From JACCTI01 sp038237435 (GTDB taxonomy: Bacteria > Verrucomicrobiota > Verrucomicrobiia > Chthoniobacterales > UBA10450): DNA of 64,000 nt. Positions 51,249-60,330 of this stretch are shown piece by piece (the stretch's first letter is position 1; each line of letters opens with the position of its first letter). The stretch lies in assembly GCA_038237435.1 (NCBI GenBank), contig JBBRYT010000001.1, forward strand, positions 248,001-312,000. The letters are read 5' to 3'. The notes beneath the pieces are model-generated. The model ran no database searches, was not told the DNA's origin, and saw nothing but the letters and a program-made list of their open reading frames with translations. A program made the position numbers and the translations under genes.

Positions 51249-51724
51249 CACTCGTTAGGCGAAGCGGAAGGAGAATTCGTCGCCGCCGGCGGAATCATGA
51301 TCGTTTGTCCGATTTGCAGCGCGCGATCGTTCTCGATGTGATTATACTTCTGCAAATCCTGCACGCTGACGCGGTTCGCCTTCGCGATGGCAGTAAGCGT
51401 TTCGCCGCGCGTCACTACATGGGCGTTACCGGCCTGCGTCGCGGGGGTGGCCGCGGGCGCCGCGGACATGTTGCTGCTCGGCGGTGGCGTTGATTCGCCG
51501 ATCATGACGCCGGGCCGAACGGAGGAAAGTTGTTGTTCCAATTTCAGAATCTGCTGGGAAAGCGCATCGATTTTCGTGTTTTGTTCGTCGATTTTTTTGG
51601 TGAGCGCTTCCAGCTGCGCGTTTGTCTTGTCGCTCGCAGCGGGAGCAAGAGTCTGCGCGGAAGCGGGCTGCACCCAAGCGGCAACCGTAATTAAAAGAGA
51701 AAGGCTAAACGCGAGCGGCTTCAT
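51248..51724 (-). CDS. LysM-domain exported protein
   Basis: The 158-residue protein has a signal peptide (about 1-23, cut near ASAQ), a coiled-coil segment (about 36-70), a Pro/Ala linker and one LysM domain (about 102-146, HVVTRGETLTAIAKANRVS). LysM binds peptidoglycan. It could tether a partner to the wall. ATG 51724 is chosen over the earlier in-frame start. It is divergent from the UBact gene by 81 bases. Its last codons (SPNE, then TGA) use a repeat copy at 51252-51259. Confidence 0.86.
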   Translation of the reverse strand: MKPLAFSLSLLITVAAWVQPASAQTLAPAASDKTNAQLEALTKKIDEQNTKIDALSQQILKLEQQLSSVRPGVMIGESTPPPSSNMSAAPAATPATQAGNAHVVTRGETLTAIAKANRVSVQDLQKYNHIENDRALQIGQTIMIPPAATNSPSASPNE

Positions 51725-51805
51725 TGCGGGGATGTTGGCATTGAGCGTGAAGAGAGGCAAGCGAGCTTCAGTTGCGTTTTGCGGAAATTGTTTAAGCTTT
51801 TTTAT

Positions 51806-51979
51806 ATGCCAGAGCGCTTAGAGAAGCCGACGGTGCCGTGGGGTCCGAAACAAGGCGGGGACGGTGGCGGCCCCAAAGCCCCCGACGTTTCTCGTCCCGA
51901 CACGCAGGATCTGCTGAAGAAAATGCGCAAAGTCGATCCGAACCAGTCGAAGCGCTATCGGCAGCGCACCGGCCAATGA
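51806..51979 (+). CDS. UBact ubiquitin-like protein modifier
   Basis: The 57-residue, disordered-looking, charged protein has KPTVPWGPKQGGDGGGPKAP, then PDTQDLLKKMRKVDP and the C-terminus RYRQRTGQ. This is the pattern of UBact, the Pup-like modifier of Verrucomicrobia, Nitrospirae and other phyla, which is attached to lysines by its C-terminus. It ends in Gln, so a Dop-like deamidase would be needed before ligation. It is coupled by ATGA to the proteasome beta subunit gene, as expected. The ligase, deamidase and unfoldase ATPase are not in the window. Confidence 0.9.
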   Translation: MPERLEKPTVPWGPKQGGDGGGPKAPDVSRPDTQDLLKKMRKVDPNQSKRYRQRTGQ

Positions 51980-52785
51980 TGGATTCGCCCATGGTGGCGG
52001 ATTCATCGGATGATTTTGCGGCGATCTTGCGGCGCGACGGTCTTCTGTCTCCGGCCGCAACTTCATTCATGCCAAATGGCCTAACGAGTGCTGTTCCGCA
52101 GACGCAATCGACCACGATTCTCGCTTTCAAATTCTCCGGGGGCGTCCTGGTCGCGGGTGATCGGCGCGCCACTTCGGGACACACCGTCGTTTTCGATCGC
52201 GCCGATAAAGTTTTGGAAATAGATCGGCACTCGATCATGGCCATTGCCGGCGTGCCCGCGACGGCGTGGGAAATGGCGCGTGTGCTCGAGCATTCGTTTC
52301 AATTTTTTCGCCGCACACAATTGCAGGAAATGAGTGTGGACGGAAAAGTGCGCGCCCTCTCAAAACTACTGCGGGACAATTTCGGCTTCGTCATGCAAGG
52401 CGTCGGCATGGTGGTGCCAATTTTCGCGACCTACGACGCAGGCGCCGTTCCGGCGGCGCGCCTTTATTTTTACGATGCGATGGGCGCGAATTTTGAAGTA
52501 ACCGATTACGCCGCGACCGGTTCGGGTTCCCCCGCAGTGCGCGGCGTTCTGTATTACGAAAACAGTTGGGGCAAAAAGCCGCTGTCGAAATTGAACGAAG
52601 ACGAAGCGATCACACTGGCGTTGCGCGCGCTCGACACCGCGGCGGAATCCGATACCGCGACCGGCGGGGTGGATCGAAATGCGAAGATTTTTCCGGTGAT
52701 GAAAGTCGTTTCGCGTGCTGGAATCGCCACTCTGCCCGATAAACAAATCGCCGCGTTGTTCAAGCGCGGCGTAGCTACTCGATGA
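51976..52785 (+). CDS. prcB: 20S proteasome beta subunit
   Basis: This is the catalytic subunit of a bacterial 20S core. After a 45-residue propeptide, Thr46 (QTQS/TTILAF) is the predicted N-terminal nucleophile, followed by GGVLVAGDRRAT with the conserved Asp and the Lys in ADKVLEID. The remaining domain is the Ntn-hydrolase fold. ATG 51976 overlaps the UBact stop; longer frames would run through that gene. Its own stop overlaps prcA by ATGA. A repeat copy (52080-52087) lies in the propeptide and encodes LTS. Confidence 0.93.
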   Translation: MMDSPMVADSSDDFAAILRRDGLLSPAATSFMPNGLTSAVPQTQSTTILAFKFSGGVLVAGDRRATSGHTVVFDRADKVLEIDRHSIMAIAGVPATAWEMARVLEHSFQFFRRTQLQEMSVDGKVRALSKLLRDNFGFVMQGVGMVVPIFATYDAGAVPAARLYFYDAMGANFEVTDYAATGSGSPAVRGVLYYENSWGKKPLSKLNEDEAITLALRALDTAAESDTATGGVDRNAKIFPVMKVVSRAGIATLPDKQIAALFKRGVATR

Positions 52786-53558
52786 TTGAGGAACCGTATC
52801 GTTGGGTCGAAGCGGTCACGAATCGTCGTGATTACATCGAGACCCAGCTCGCTTCCGGCAGTCCGATTGTGGCGCTCAGTTTTCGCGATGGGGTTTTGTT
52901 TCTCACCGTCGGACGAACGCGTCAGAAACTTTTTGAGATTTACGATCGCATCGCGATGGGCGCGATTGGGCATCCCGGCGATATCGAGCGCCTGCGGATG
53001 ACCGCAATCGAACTTGCGAGCACGGAAGGATTCACACGCTCGGCCGCGGACGTTTCACTTCGGCGACTGGCTTACTACTCGTTAAGCCCCATGTTAAAAT
53101 CGGCCTTCGAACAAATTTTCGGCGCGCCCTTGCTGGCCCGGATGTTATTTGCCGAGATCGGCGAAAAACCGGAAAGCGATTTGTTTTTGCGAATCGAATA
53201 CGATGGCGCGATCGCCACGAACGGTGCGCCACTGGCGGAAGCTCGTCAGGATTTCGCCGCCCTGAGCGGAACGCGCGTTTCGAGCGAATTGATGGAAACG
53301 CATCTGAAGAATGAGCACGAAGCGAGCGCAACTTTGCCGCGCGCGATGAAGACGGCGTTGCAGGCCTGGGCGACGGGACGGATGGCGCTGGGCGAGGATG
53401 GCGTACGCGAGCTGCCGACAAAAGACGCGCTGACACAGGAGGTGCAAAAGCAATTGCGGGCCGGCGTAGTGGAAGCGGCGATTCTGGAGCGTAACGACAA
53501 GGTAGCGATCCGCTATCGTCCAGTGACCGAAGAAGAGATCAAAGCGGCGACTGCCTAA
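52782..53558 (+). CDS. prcA: 20S proteasome alpha subunit
   Basis: The 258-residue structural alpha ring subunit is related to PrcA. EPYRWVEAVTNRRDYIETQLASG replaces the usual N-terminal helix, and PIVALSFRDGVLFLTVGRTRQKLFEIYDRIAMGAIG matches the alpha core. No active-site Thr is expected or seen. The C-terminus ends TEEEIKAATA. The order UBact-prcB-prcA, with 4-base overlaps, indicates one transcript. The TAA stop is part of a repeat copy at 53554-53561. Confidence 0.9.
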   Translation: MIEEPYRWVEAVTNRRDYIETQLASGSPIVALSFRDGVLFLTVGRTRQKLFEIYDRIAMGAIGHPGDIERLRMTAIELASTEGFTRSAADVSLRRLAYYSLSPMLKSAFEQIFGAPLLARMLFAEIGEKPESDLFLRIEYDGAIATNGAPLAEARQDFAALSGTRVSSELMETHLKNEHEASATLPRAMKTALQAWATGRMALGEDGVRELPTKDALTQEVQKQLRAGVVEAAILERNDKVAIRYRPVTEEEIKAATA

Positions 53559-53576
53559 CGAGTCGTCGGAGAAGCA

Positions 53577-54350
53577 ATGTTTTCACGCAGCACGATCGCG
53601 TGGCTTGGTCTTGTGCTGATGATGGCCAGTCTTATCTGGTTTGAACTTCTACCGCCGCTCCCGCGCCTAACGAGAGCAAGGGTGCCAACGGCAAAATCAG
53701 GGCCGCTTTCCCTGGTGATCATCGACGCCGGCCATGGCGGTGACGATTCCGGGACGATGCGGGATGGGGTGATGGAAAAAGATCTCACGCTCGATGTGGC
53801 GCGGCGGGTGGAACGACTCGCCCAAGGGCAGGGTCTTTCCACGATAATGACGCGCGATGGTGATGCGCGCAAAACGCTCCCGGAGCGGGCAACGCTCGCG
53901 AACAAGCAAAATGACGCCATTTTTGTCAGCATCCATTTCGACGAAGGAGCGCGCGCCGAAGCGACTGGGGTGCAAACCTTCTACGCAGTGCATCAAATGC
54001 CGAAGAATATTTTTCCCTCCTGGCTTCCGTTTCTTCAACCGGTTGGCGCCACGCCGGAAAATCTGGCGAGCCAGAGCCTGGCCGGATTTGTGCAGCAAGC
54101 ACTCATTAGGCGGACGCGCGCCTTCGATCGTGGAACACGCGCGGAACAATTCTACGTCGTGGCAAACGTGCGACACCCGGCCGTTTTGGTAGAAGGCGGC
54201 TTCCTGACCAACAACGATGACCTGACTAAAATTGCCACGGATGAATACCGCGAGCAATTGGCCGCGGCGATCACCGACGGCCTGGTGCATTACCGTGAGA
54301 TCGCGAATCAGCAAAAGACACTGGCGTTGAGTGCGCCCGCGCCTGAATAG
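53577..54350 (+). CDS. N-acetylmuramoyl-L-alanine amidase (Amidase_3)
   Basis: The 257-residue enzyme cleaves the stem peptide from muramic acid in peptidoglycan. It has an N-terminal membrane anchor or signal (about 8-25) and the zinc-site motifs IIDAGHGGDDSG (His53), MEKDLTLDVARR (Glu67), FVSIHFDEG and VEGGFLTN with the catalytic Glu. An insertion around residues 140-165 (NIFPSWLPFLQPVG) is unusual. GGAG lies 7 bases before the ATG. It follows prcA by 18 bases and may be co-transcribed with it. Confidence 0.9.
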   Translation: MFSRSTIAWLGLVLMMASLIWFELLPPLPRLTRARVPTAKSGPLSLVIIDAGHGGDDSGTMRDGVMEKDLTLDVARRVERLAQGQGLSTIMTRDGDARKTLPERATLANKQNDAIFVSIHFDEGARAEATGVQTFYAVHQMPKNIFPSWLPFLQPVGATPENLASQSLAGFVQQALIRRTRAFDRGTRAEQFYVVANVRHPAVLVEGGFLTNNDDLTKIATDEYREQLAAAITDGLVHYREIANQQKTLALSAPAPE

Positions 54351-54382
54351 TGGATGGGCGATGGCGTCCAACTTTAAACCTT

Positions 54383-55117
54383 ATGAGGACAACAATTCTG
54401 GTTCTCGCGATTCTCTGCGCGGTTAATTTCGCGCGCGCGCAGTCCGATCCAGCGATCGCATCGACGCAGCAGATCTTGAAAGATCAGGGATTTTACTACG
54501 GCGAGATCACGGGCAAGAAGGATGCGGATACGATCGCAGCTTTGCGCCGTTACCAAATTCGCAATGGCCTGCAAGTGACGGGCGAGTTAAATGCTGAGAC
54601 GCAAAAGGCCCTGGGAGTGAAAGGAACGACGGCGCCGGCTCCAGTTCCAGTTCCGCGCGCGACACCTCCACCCCTCAAAATTACGAGCACGCCACCGCCA
54701 GAAAATTCGAATCTGCAAGAACGTCCGGCCGATGAAGGTGATTATTACGAGGCTCCTCAAGCCACGGCGCCGAGTGAGGCGTTGCTTGGAACACCGTATC
54801 AAGATGCTTCGCCGGACGTACAACGGCGCATCATCACGACCGCGCAGAATCTTCTGGCGCGGCGCGGTTATTTGCGAAGCGCCATCGACGGTGAAGTCGG
54901 GCCCGATACGCAATTTGCCCTGCGCGCGTTTCAAACGCGCTTCCATATAACATCGAGCGGGCAGCTTGATCGCGAAACCTTAGCCGCGATGGGTTTGATG
55001 CCGGGACAGCGAGCACCGGGAGTAACGGCGAATGTGGCTGCGCCGCGCCCGCGAGTTTACCGCCGCACACCGCAAACGACGACTCCTGACGGCGAGCCGA
55101 TTTACGAAGGTCGGTAG
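54383..55117 (+). CDS. Exported protein with two peptidoglycan-binding domains
   Basis: The 244-residue protein has a signal peptide (about 1-19, cut near ARAQ) and two PG_binding_1 three-helix domains: about 25-72 (QQILKDQGFYYGEITGKKD) and about 155-205 (NLLARRGYLRSAIDGEVGPDTQFALRAFQ). A Pro/Thr-rich linker joins them. It probably binds the cell wall near the amidase encoded upstream. ATG 54383 is chosen since the longer frame lacks a signal peptide. A repeat copy lies just after the stop (55124-55131). Confidence 0.88.
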   Translation: MRTTILVLAILCAVNFARAQSDPAIASTQQILKDQGFYYGEITGKKDADTIAALRRYQIRNGLQVTGELNAETQKALGVKGTTAPAPVPVPRATPPPLKITSTPPPENSNLQERPADEGDYYEAPQATAPSEALLGTPYQDASPDVQRRIITTAQNLLARRGYLRSAIDGEVGPDTQFALRAFQTRFHITSSGQLDRETLAAMGLMPGQRAPGVTANVAAPRPRVYRRTPQTTTPDGEPIYEGR

Positions 55118-55136
55118 GCATCGCCTAACGAGTGGT

Positions 55137-55928
55137 TCACGGTTTGGGGTGGTCGAACTGCACCGACTGTAGGTCGGCAGAAACCGTCCCAATAGAGATT
55201 TGCGCTTCGATGCGCAGGATTAACCGATCGTTATCGTTCGAAAGCCAGACGGTGGCGCGTTTGAATTTCTTGTGGGCCTTAAGCCCGCGGTTCTTGTCGA
55301 TCTTGGTGAGTTGTAAATCGAGTTTGATCGCATCGTAACTGCCCGCGGGAACGGTGAGCCGTTCGTGGCCCCGCACATTTACCGTGCAAAGATAAGCGGT
55401 GGTGGCCGGATAAACGACGATGCGCTCGACAGTGCCGTCGGTGAGCGCCTGGCTCCGCAAATAAAGCAGCGCGGAACTCATGCTCATTAAATGCGGAAAA
55501 GCGAACTCGCGCGTTTTTGATTTAACGGCCGCGCCGCGACGTTCCTCGCGGCGACTGCTCACGCCGGTCGCCGTAAAATTTATTTCCGTTTCCGAGGTTT
55601 TATTCCGTGCGATCTCGGTCTCGTGCACTTCGATCGGCAGCAAGGTGCGCGCATCAGTTACAGCGGTTTGTTTTCCGTCGAACTTCCACAGTGCGCGCGC
55701 CGCGCCGGTGGTCGCACCGCTGCCTTCTAAACGATAATGCCCATTCTGCTGGGTGATATGAAGATCCAAGCTGGCGGCGATGACGCTGCCCCAGCCGAAA
55801 CTATATTGCAGATGGACGGGCTTGAGCTCGGGAAACGGACCGGGCGCATAAGGCGTAACGGTCGCTTCCCAGTCTTGCGCGAATATTGCCGAAACCGCGG
55901 CGAAGAAGATGACAAGCGTGACGCGCAT
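55137..55928 (-). CDS. DUF3108 exported protein
   Basis: The 263-residue protein has a signal peptide (about 1-18, cut near IFAQ) and a beta-rich DUF3108 domain. It shows LHITQQNGHYRLEGSGATTGAARALW, KTREFAFPHLMSMSSALLYLRSQ, PAGSYDAIKLDLQLTKID and TVWLSNDNDRLILRIEA. Function is unknown; the fold resembles lipid-carrying barrel proteins. It starts just beyond the terminator that follows ompH, so it needs its own promoter or read-through. Confidence 0.85.
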   Translation of the reverse strand: MRVTLVIFFAAVSAIFAQDWEATVTPYAPGPFPELKPVHLQYSFGWGSVIAASLDLHITQQNGHYRLEGSGATTGAARALWKFDGKQTAVTDARTLLPIEVHETEIARNKTSETEINFTATGVSSRREERRGAAVKSKTREFAFPHLMSMSSALLYLRSQALTDGTVERIVVYPATTAYLCTVNVRGHERLTVPAGSYDAIKLDLQLTKIDKNRGLKAHKKFKRATVWLSNDNDRLILRIEAQISIGTVSADLQSVQFDHPKP

Positions 55929-55930
55929 TT

Positions 55931-55965
55931 AAACAAAAACACACGCGGTGTTCGCCGCGTGTGTT
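55931..55965 (-). terminator. Rho-independent terminator after ompH
   Basis: AACACACGCGG (55938-55948) and CCGCGTGTGTT (55955-55965) form a perfect 11-bp stem with the loop TGTTCG. On the minus strand the stem is followed by TTTTTGTTT (55931-55939). It lies 25 bases beyond the ompH stop. Confidence 0.88.
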
Positions 55966-55990
55966 CCGTTTCGAAGTTGTTAAAGAGGTC

Positions 55991-56656
55991 TTAGGGCTTT
56001 TTCGGCGAAGAAGCCGCCGTGGCAGCCGGAGCAGCAGCGGCCGGCGCAGCAGAAGCGGCAGCGGCCGGCGCGGCAGAATCCGTGACACGACCTGGCTTGT
56101 TCAAGACCGCGATGATGTCGTTGGTAAACTCCGCGTTATCGCGAGAGAACAACAGAATCGGCACGCCGTTCAAGCTCATGCCTGATTTGTCGAAGACCAG
56201 ATCGTAACTGTTGGTCTTAACCTTATCCATGACCACGTCGGTGATTTCTTTGACGATTCCTTCACGCATGCGCAAAGCCTGCTCCTGCAACTGGCGCTCG
56301 CGGGTCTGGCGGAATTCGTTGATCTCGCGCTCCATGTTTTTGATGTTCGCGATTTTTTCGTCACGCTCCTTGGCGGTCGAGGTCTTCTTGTCCGCACTCA
56401 AAGCCGGCGACTCGAGCTGTTGATTGAGTTTGTTAATCTCATCGAGTGCTTTTTTGTAGGAGTCTGCGCGATCGTCATATTCCTTTTTCGCGGCATCCTT
56501 GGCTTGGTTGATCTTGGCCTCGGCGTCTTTGGTTTTGTTGTATTCTTTAAAGGCGCGATTCATATCGATCGTCCCGATTTTCAAGGGGCCTTGGGCGAAG
56601 GCAGCGCCGGGCAGTGCGAGAGAGGCCAGCAAGGCGAGAGAGAGAAACTTTTTCAT
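55991..56656 (-). CDS. OmpH/Skp-family periplasmic chaperone
   Basis: The 221-residue protein has a signal peptide (about 1-21, cut near AFAQ). KIGTIDMNRAFKEYNKTKDAEAKI starts the OmpH domain, a long coiled coil follows (about 45-130), and a tip segment YDLVFDKSGMSLNGVPILLF ends it. The last 40 residues are an Ala/Pro repeat ending SPKKP, longer than in most Skp. It holds unfolded outer-membrane proteins for the Bam complex. It is 57 bases downstream of bamA, the usual pairing. Confidence 0.92.
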   Translation of the reverse strand: MKKFLSLALLASLALPGAAFAQGPLKIGTIDMNRAFKEYNKTKDAEAKINQAKDAAKKEYDDRADSYKKALDEINKLNQQLESPALSADKKTSTAKERDEKIANIKNMEREINEFRQTRERQLQEQALRMREGIVKEITDVVMDKVKTNSYDLVFDKSGMSLNGVPILLFSRDNAEFTNDIIAVLNKPGRVTDSAAPAAAASAAPAAAAPAATAASSPKKP

Positions 56657-56713
56657 AAACAGATATTCCAGGAGCGAATGGAGAGGTAATAGACCCCACC
56701 GGCAACTATTCGT

Positions 56714-59062
56714 TCAAAATTGATAACCGACGTTGAAGTTGAATTTCCCGCTGTTGCTGTTGTTGCCGCCAGTCTGAATCGGGAAGCCGTAATCAATACG
56801 GATTGGGCCAATCGGCAAGTCCAATCTGAGGCCAATGCCGACATCGGAAGCGAGCCGTCCTCCGAGATCAAATGCCTTCGGGTCGATCATGCCGGCGTCG
56901 GTGAAGACCGCTCCGCGCACTTTCTCGATGATTGGGAAAGTCATTTCCACCGTCCATCGAACCAGAGTTCTTCCACCGAGCGGCTCGCCGTTTGGATCCT
57001 TCGGACCGACATCGCGGAAATCGAAACCGCGCAGGTTATTCGAGCCGCCGAGGAAGAGTCGGTCGAAAATTGGAACTCCCTCCCCATAGACGCCTGACTG
57101 CTTGCCCCGGCCCCACGTATTAACCGCTGCGAATTCGCCGTTCACTAACAGGATAAGATCGGCCGGGAGATGGAAATATTGCGACGCTTCGATGTCGCCT
57201 CCAAAAGTTTGCACGTCGCCGCCGAGAAATCCGCCGGCCACGTAAGGGGTAAAGACGATTCGCTGACCCTTACGGCTAATGAACGGATTATCGCGCGTAT
57301 CGAAAATCAAACTGGGCGTGATCTGACTCTTGGTATGCGCGCCTTTGTCAATCGAGATCAGGTTGGAGACAGCCGAGCTCACATTGAAAATGTCGATTTC
57401 CTCCAGGCGGTACTCGAGACTCATGGAAAGAAACCGCGTGATGGGCTTACGTGCGATAATCGAGATGCCGTAGTTACGCTGATCGTAGACAGAGCTGAGG
57501 AAGTTTGCTTCGTGATAGAAAAGTTCGCTCCCGAGCGAGAGCGGGCGGTCAAGAAACCAAGGCTCCGTGAGACCGAGGACGAAATCTTTTCGCTGCTGGC
57601 CACCTTGAAGACGTAGGCGAAATTTTTGTCCGGCCCCGGTGAAGTTAGGCCAGTTCATAATGTCAAAATTTCCCTGAGTCAGTTCAACGAAACCGACGAA
57701 ACTATCAACCGTGCTGAAGCCGGCCCCGAAGTTCAGTGAGCCGGTGCGCTTTTCTTCCACCTCGACGGTCAGATCTTTGCGACCCGGCACGTTGGTGTCG
57801 TCGGGGTAGGTTTCGACGTGCGAGAAATACCCTAGATTTTCCAAGCGCTTCTTACTCGTTTCCACGCGCGTCGTGCTGTAGACGTCGCCCGGCGTGACCA
57901 GCACTTCGCGCCGGATCACTTTATCTTTCGTGCGCGCGTTGCCTACGATGTTCACCCGCTGCACGAACGCGCGATTGCCTTCCTCGATCGAGAACAGCAC
58001 GTCGATCCTCCCCGGCCCGGAAGGCGTGCCCGCGGGCTGCACTACTAGATCTACATAACCACCACCGCCATAGGCGTCGGCGATTTTCTTGGCGTCATCG
58101 CGAATTTCTTTCGGCGAATAAACGGCTCCTTCCTTTGTCTTGATGACCATCCGAACCTTCTCGGCTGAGGTCGCTTTGGTGCCTTTGACGCTGACTTTGC
58201 CGACGTGGTACTTGGTCCCTTCCACCACCGGAATAACGAGCGTCATGCGCCCGCCGGAACGCTCACGCCGCACGTCCTTTATTTCGACATCGACGTAGCC
58301 TTGGTTCTGGTAGTATTCACGAACTGAATCGAGGTCCTGATTCAGTTGCGCTTCTTCCAGCCGGCCTGACTTATCCAAAAACGAAATGATCGTTTTCGTT
58401 TTCGTCTTCATCTGCTTGCGCAGCTTGTAATCACTAATGTGCGCATTCCCCTCGAAATGGATGCGGCTGACCGCTCCCTTGACGCCTTCGTTAATGGTGA
58501 ACACCGCGCGCGAAGTACCGTGTTCCTGATCGGTCTGCACTTCATACCGGACATCGATGTCGTTGAAGCCCTTCCCGCGATAAGCATCGATGATGTCCTG
58601 CCGCGCCGTGCCGAGCGCTTCCTCGCTGAGCGGCCCGTTCATCTTCACCTTAATCATTTTGCGCAAGGCTTTGGCAGACATGCGCGTGGCGCCATTGATT
58701 TCGATGCCGCGAACCATGGCGCGCGTTTGCACAGCCACGATCACGTTCACTTCGTCGCCAGCCGGTTCGCCGTAAATGCGGACATTTTGCAATTGTCCGG
58801 TGGCGTAGAGATTCCGAATATCCTGTTCGACGATCGTGTCGGAATACGCCTGGCCGACTTTCGTCCGCATCTGCGCCAGGATTTTTTCGCGGCTGATTGT
58901 TTCCGGACCGGTGTAGCGAACTTCGACCGAATGAATCTTAACCCCGCCGCTCTGCTGCTGCGCATGTTGCGCCCGGACCGCCGGCGCAGCCACGCAGACA
59001 CAGAGCAGCGCAAGACAAACCGACGAAGCGGCGCGGCGAACCAAACCCAGAAGATATTTCAT
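56714..59062 (-). CDS. bamA: Outer membrane protein assembly factor BamA
   Basis: BamA inserts beta-barrel proteins in the outer membrane. The 782 residues start with a signal peptide (about 1-31). Five POTRA domains follow (about 40-430), for example VEVRYTGPETISREKILAQM, VRGIEINGATRMSAKALRKM and VQRVNIVGNARTKDKVIRREV. The C-terminal 16-strand barrel (about 435-782) carries FLGGSNNLRGFDFRDVGP, the conserved VRGF-type L6 motif, and ends in aromatic NVGYQF. There is no exact dispersed repeat inside this long gene. Confidence 0.96.
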   Translation of the reverse strand: MKYLLGLVRRAASSVCLALLCVCVAAPAVRAQHAQQQSGGVKIHSVEVRYTGPETISREKILAQMRTKVGQAYSDTIVEQDIRNLYATGQLQNVRIYGEPAGDEVNVIVAVQTRAMVRGIEINGATRMSAKALRKMIKVKMNGPLSEEALGTARQDIIDAYRGKGFNDIDVRYEVQTDQEHGTSRAVFTINEGVKGAVSRIHFEGNAHISDYKLRKQMKTKTKTIISFLDKSGRLEEAQLNQDLDSVREYYQNQGYVDVEIKDVRRERSGGRMTLVIPVVEGTKYHVGKVSVKGTKATSAEKVRMVIKTKEGAVYSPKEIRDDAKKIADAYGGGGYVDLVVQPAGTPSGPGRIDVLFSIEEGNRAFVQRVNIVGNARTKDKVIRREVLVTPGDVYSTTRVETSKKRLENLGYFSHVETYPDDTNVPGRKDLTVEVEEKRTGSLNFGAGFSTVDSFVGFVELTQGNFDIMNWPNFTGAGQKFRLRLQGGQQRKDFVLGLTEPWFLDRPLSLGSELFYHEANFLSSVYDQRNYGISIIARKPITRFLSMSLEYRLEEIDIFNVSSAVSNLISIDKGAHTKSQITPSLIFDTRDNPFISRKGQRIVFTPYVAGGFLGGDVQTFGGDIEASQYFHLPADLILLVNGEFAAVNTWGRGKQSGVYGEGVPIFDRLFLGGSNNLRGFDFRDVGPKDPNGEPLGGRTLVRWTVEMTFPIIEKVRGAVFTDAGMIDPKAFDLGGRLASDVGIGLRLDLPIGPIRIDYGFPIQTGGNNSNSGKFNFNVGYQF

Positions 59063-59107
59063 ACAAAAAAAAGACTGCCGGCGGATCGCCCAGCCCGTTG
59101 CAGGGGG

Positions 59108-59139
59108 ATATTAGTTCTTGGGAAGGCGCAAATCGTCAA
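59108..59139 (-). promoter_or_regulatory. Possible bamA promoter
   Basis: On the minus strand, TTGACG (59134-59139) and TAATAT (59108-59113) stand upstream of the bamA ATG by about 45 bases. Both hexamers are good matches, but the spacer is 20 bases against the usual 17. The assignment is therefore weak. Confidence 0.3.
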
Positions 59140-59209
59140 GGGGTAATTGGCTTTTTCGGACGAGCGTTGCCATTGCGCGGAGCGCACGGTTAGACCAGGC
59201 ACCGGCGCG

Positions 59210-60301
59210 TTAGTTCAATAATTGGTACCAATTATTTCGCCGGTGCGGCTCGTAACCGGCGTCGCGGATTAGCTTCTCAATCTGCGCGGCATCGAGGCGA
59301 AAGGTCGTCCCGGCACTGCTCACCACATTCTCTTCCATCATGACTGAGCCGAAATCGTTCGCGCCATATTTGAGCGCGACCTGGCCGATGTCCGGCCCTT
59401 GCGTAACCCATGAGCTCTGCACGTTCGGGAAGTTATCGAGAAAGATCCGCGACAACGCCTGCATGCGCAGATATTCCGCCACACCGGTGCGATGTTTAAT
59501 CTTCAGCACCGTGTTCTCCGGCTGAAACGTCCAGCAGATAAAGGCCGTGAATCCCCCGCTCTTGTCCTGTTGATCGCGCAAGCGCTGTAAATGTTCGATG
59601 CGATCCTCGATTGTCTCGACGTGTCCGAACATCATCGTCGCGCTCGAGTTCAATCCTTCTTCATGAGCGACCTGCATCACTTCGAGCCATTGATCGGAAT
59701 TGCATTTCAGCGGCGAGATCCGCTGCCGCACGCGGTCGACCAGAATTTCCCCGCCGCCCCCAGGAAGCGATCCGAGCCCGGCCGCTTTGAACGCCCGAAT
59801 AATTTCACGCAGCGGCATCTTGAACACCTCGGCAAAATGTTGGAACTCGGGCGGACTAAATCCGTGGATATTGATATGCGGAAATTTCCCCCGGATGTGA
59901 TGCAGCAAATCGATATACCATTCGAACCCGAGCTTGGGATGATGCCCGCCTTGCATCAGAATTTGAACCCCGCCCGCGGCTGAGAGTTCCTCCAGCTTCT
60001 GATCGAGCTGCTCGAAGCTCAGGACGTAATGATCGTCATCTTTCTCCGTGCGATAAAACGCGCAGAACTTGCAGTAAACATTGCAGACGTTGGTGTAGTT
60101 GATGTTGCGATCGACAATGTAAGTGACGATCTCCCTGCCGCGGTCGTCGTAATTTTTCCGCTTCGCCAAGTTCCGGCGCGCATCCGCCAACGCGCCTAGT
60201 TCCTCCAACGGCCAACGATAAATCTCCAACGCTTCGGCGCTGGAAATGCGTTCACGGGAGAGAATTCTCTCCGTCAGAGGTTCAGTCGCTAAAGCAACCA
60301 T
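59210..60301 (-). CDS. mqnC: Cyclic dehypoxanthinyl futalosine synthase
   Basis: This radical-SAM enzyme cyclises dehypoxanthinyl futalosine in the futalosine pathway to menaquinone. The 363 residues carry the cluster cysteines Cys73, Cys77 and Cys80 in NVCNVYCKFCAFYR. GGVQILMQGGHHPKLGFEWY and HGFSPPEFQHFAE, with LGSLPGGGGEILVD, separate MqnC from the related MqnE. QPENTVLK and FGSVMMEENVV are at the C-terminal end. No other mqn gene is in the window. Confidence 0.9.
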   Translation of the reverse strand: MVALATEPLTERILSRERISSAEALEIYRWPLEELGALADARRNLAKRKNYDDRGREIVTYIVDRNINYTNVCNVYCKFCAFYRTEKDDDHYVLSFEQLDQKLEELSAAGGVQILMQGGHHPKLGFEWYIDLLHHIRGKFPHINIHGFSPPEFQHFAEVFKMPLREIIRAFKAAGLGSLPGGGGEILVDRVRQRISPLKCNSDQWLEVMQVAHEEGLNSSATMMFGHVETIEDRIEHLQRLRDQQDKSGGFTAFICWTFQPENTVLKIKHRTGVAEYLRMQALSRIFLDNFPNVQSSWVTQGPDIGQVALKYGANDFGSVMMEENVVSSAGTTFRLDAAQIEKLIRDAGYEPHRRNNWYQLLN

Positions 60302-60330
60302 CGCGCTACCTTAACCGACCGCTCGCCGCA

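Noticed and set aside
58439..59146. Plus-strand ORF of 235 codons antisense to bamA
   Set aside because: It lies opposite conserved POTRA domains and has no motif; rejected as a shadow.
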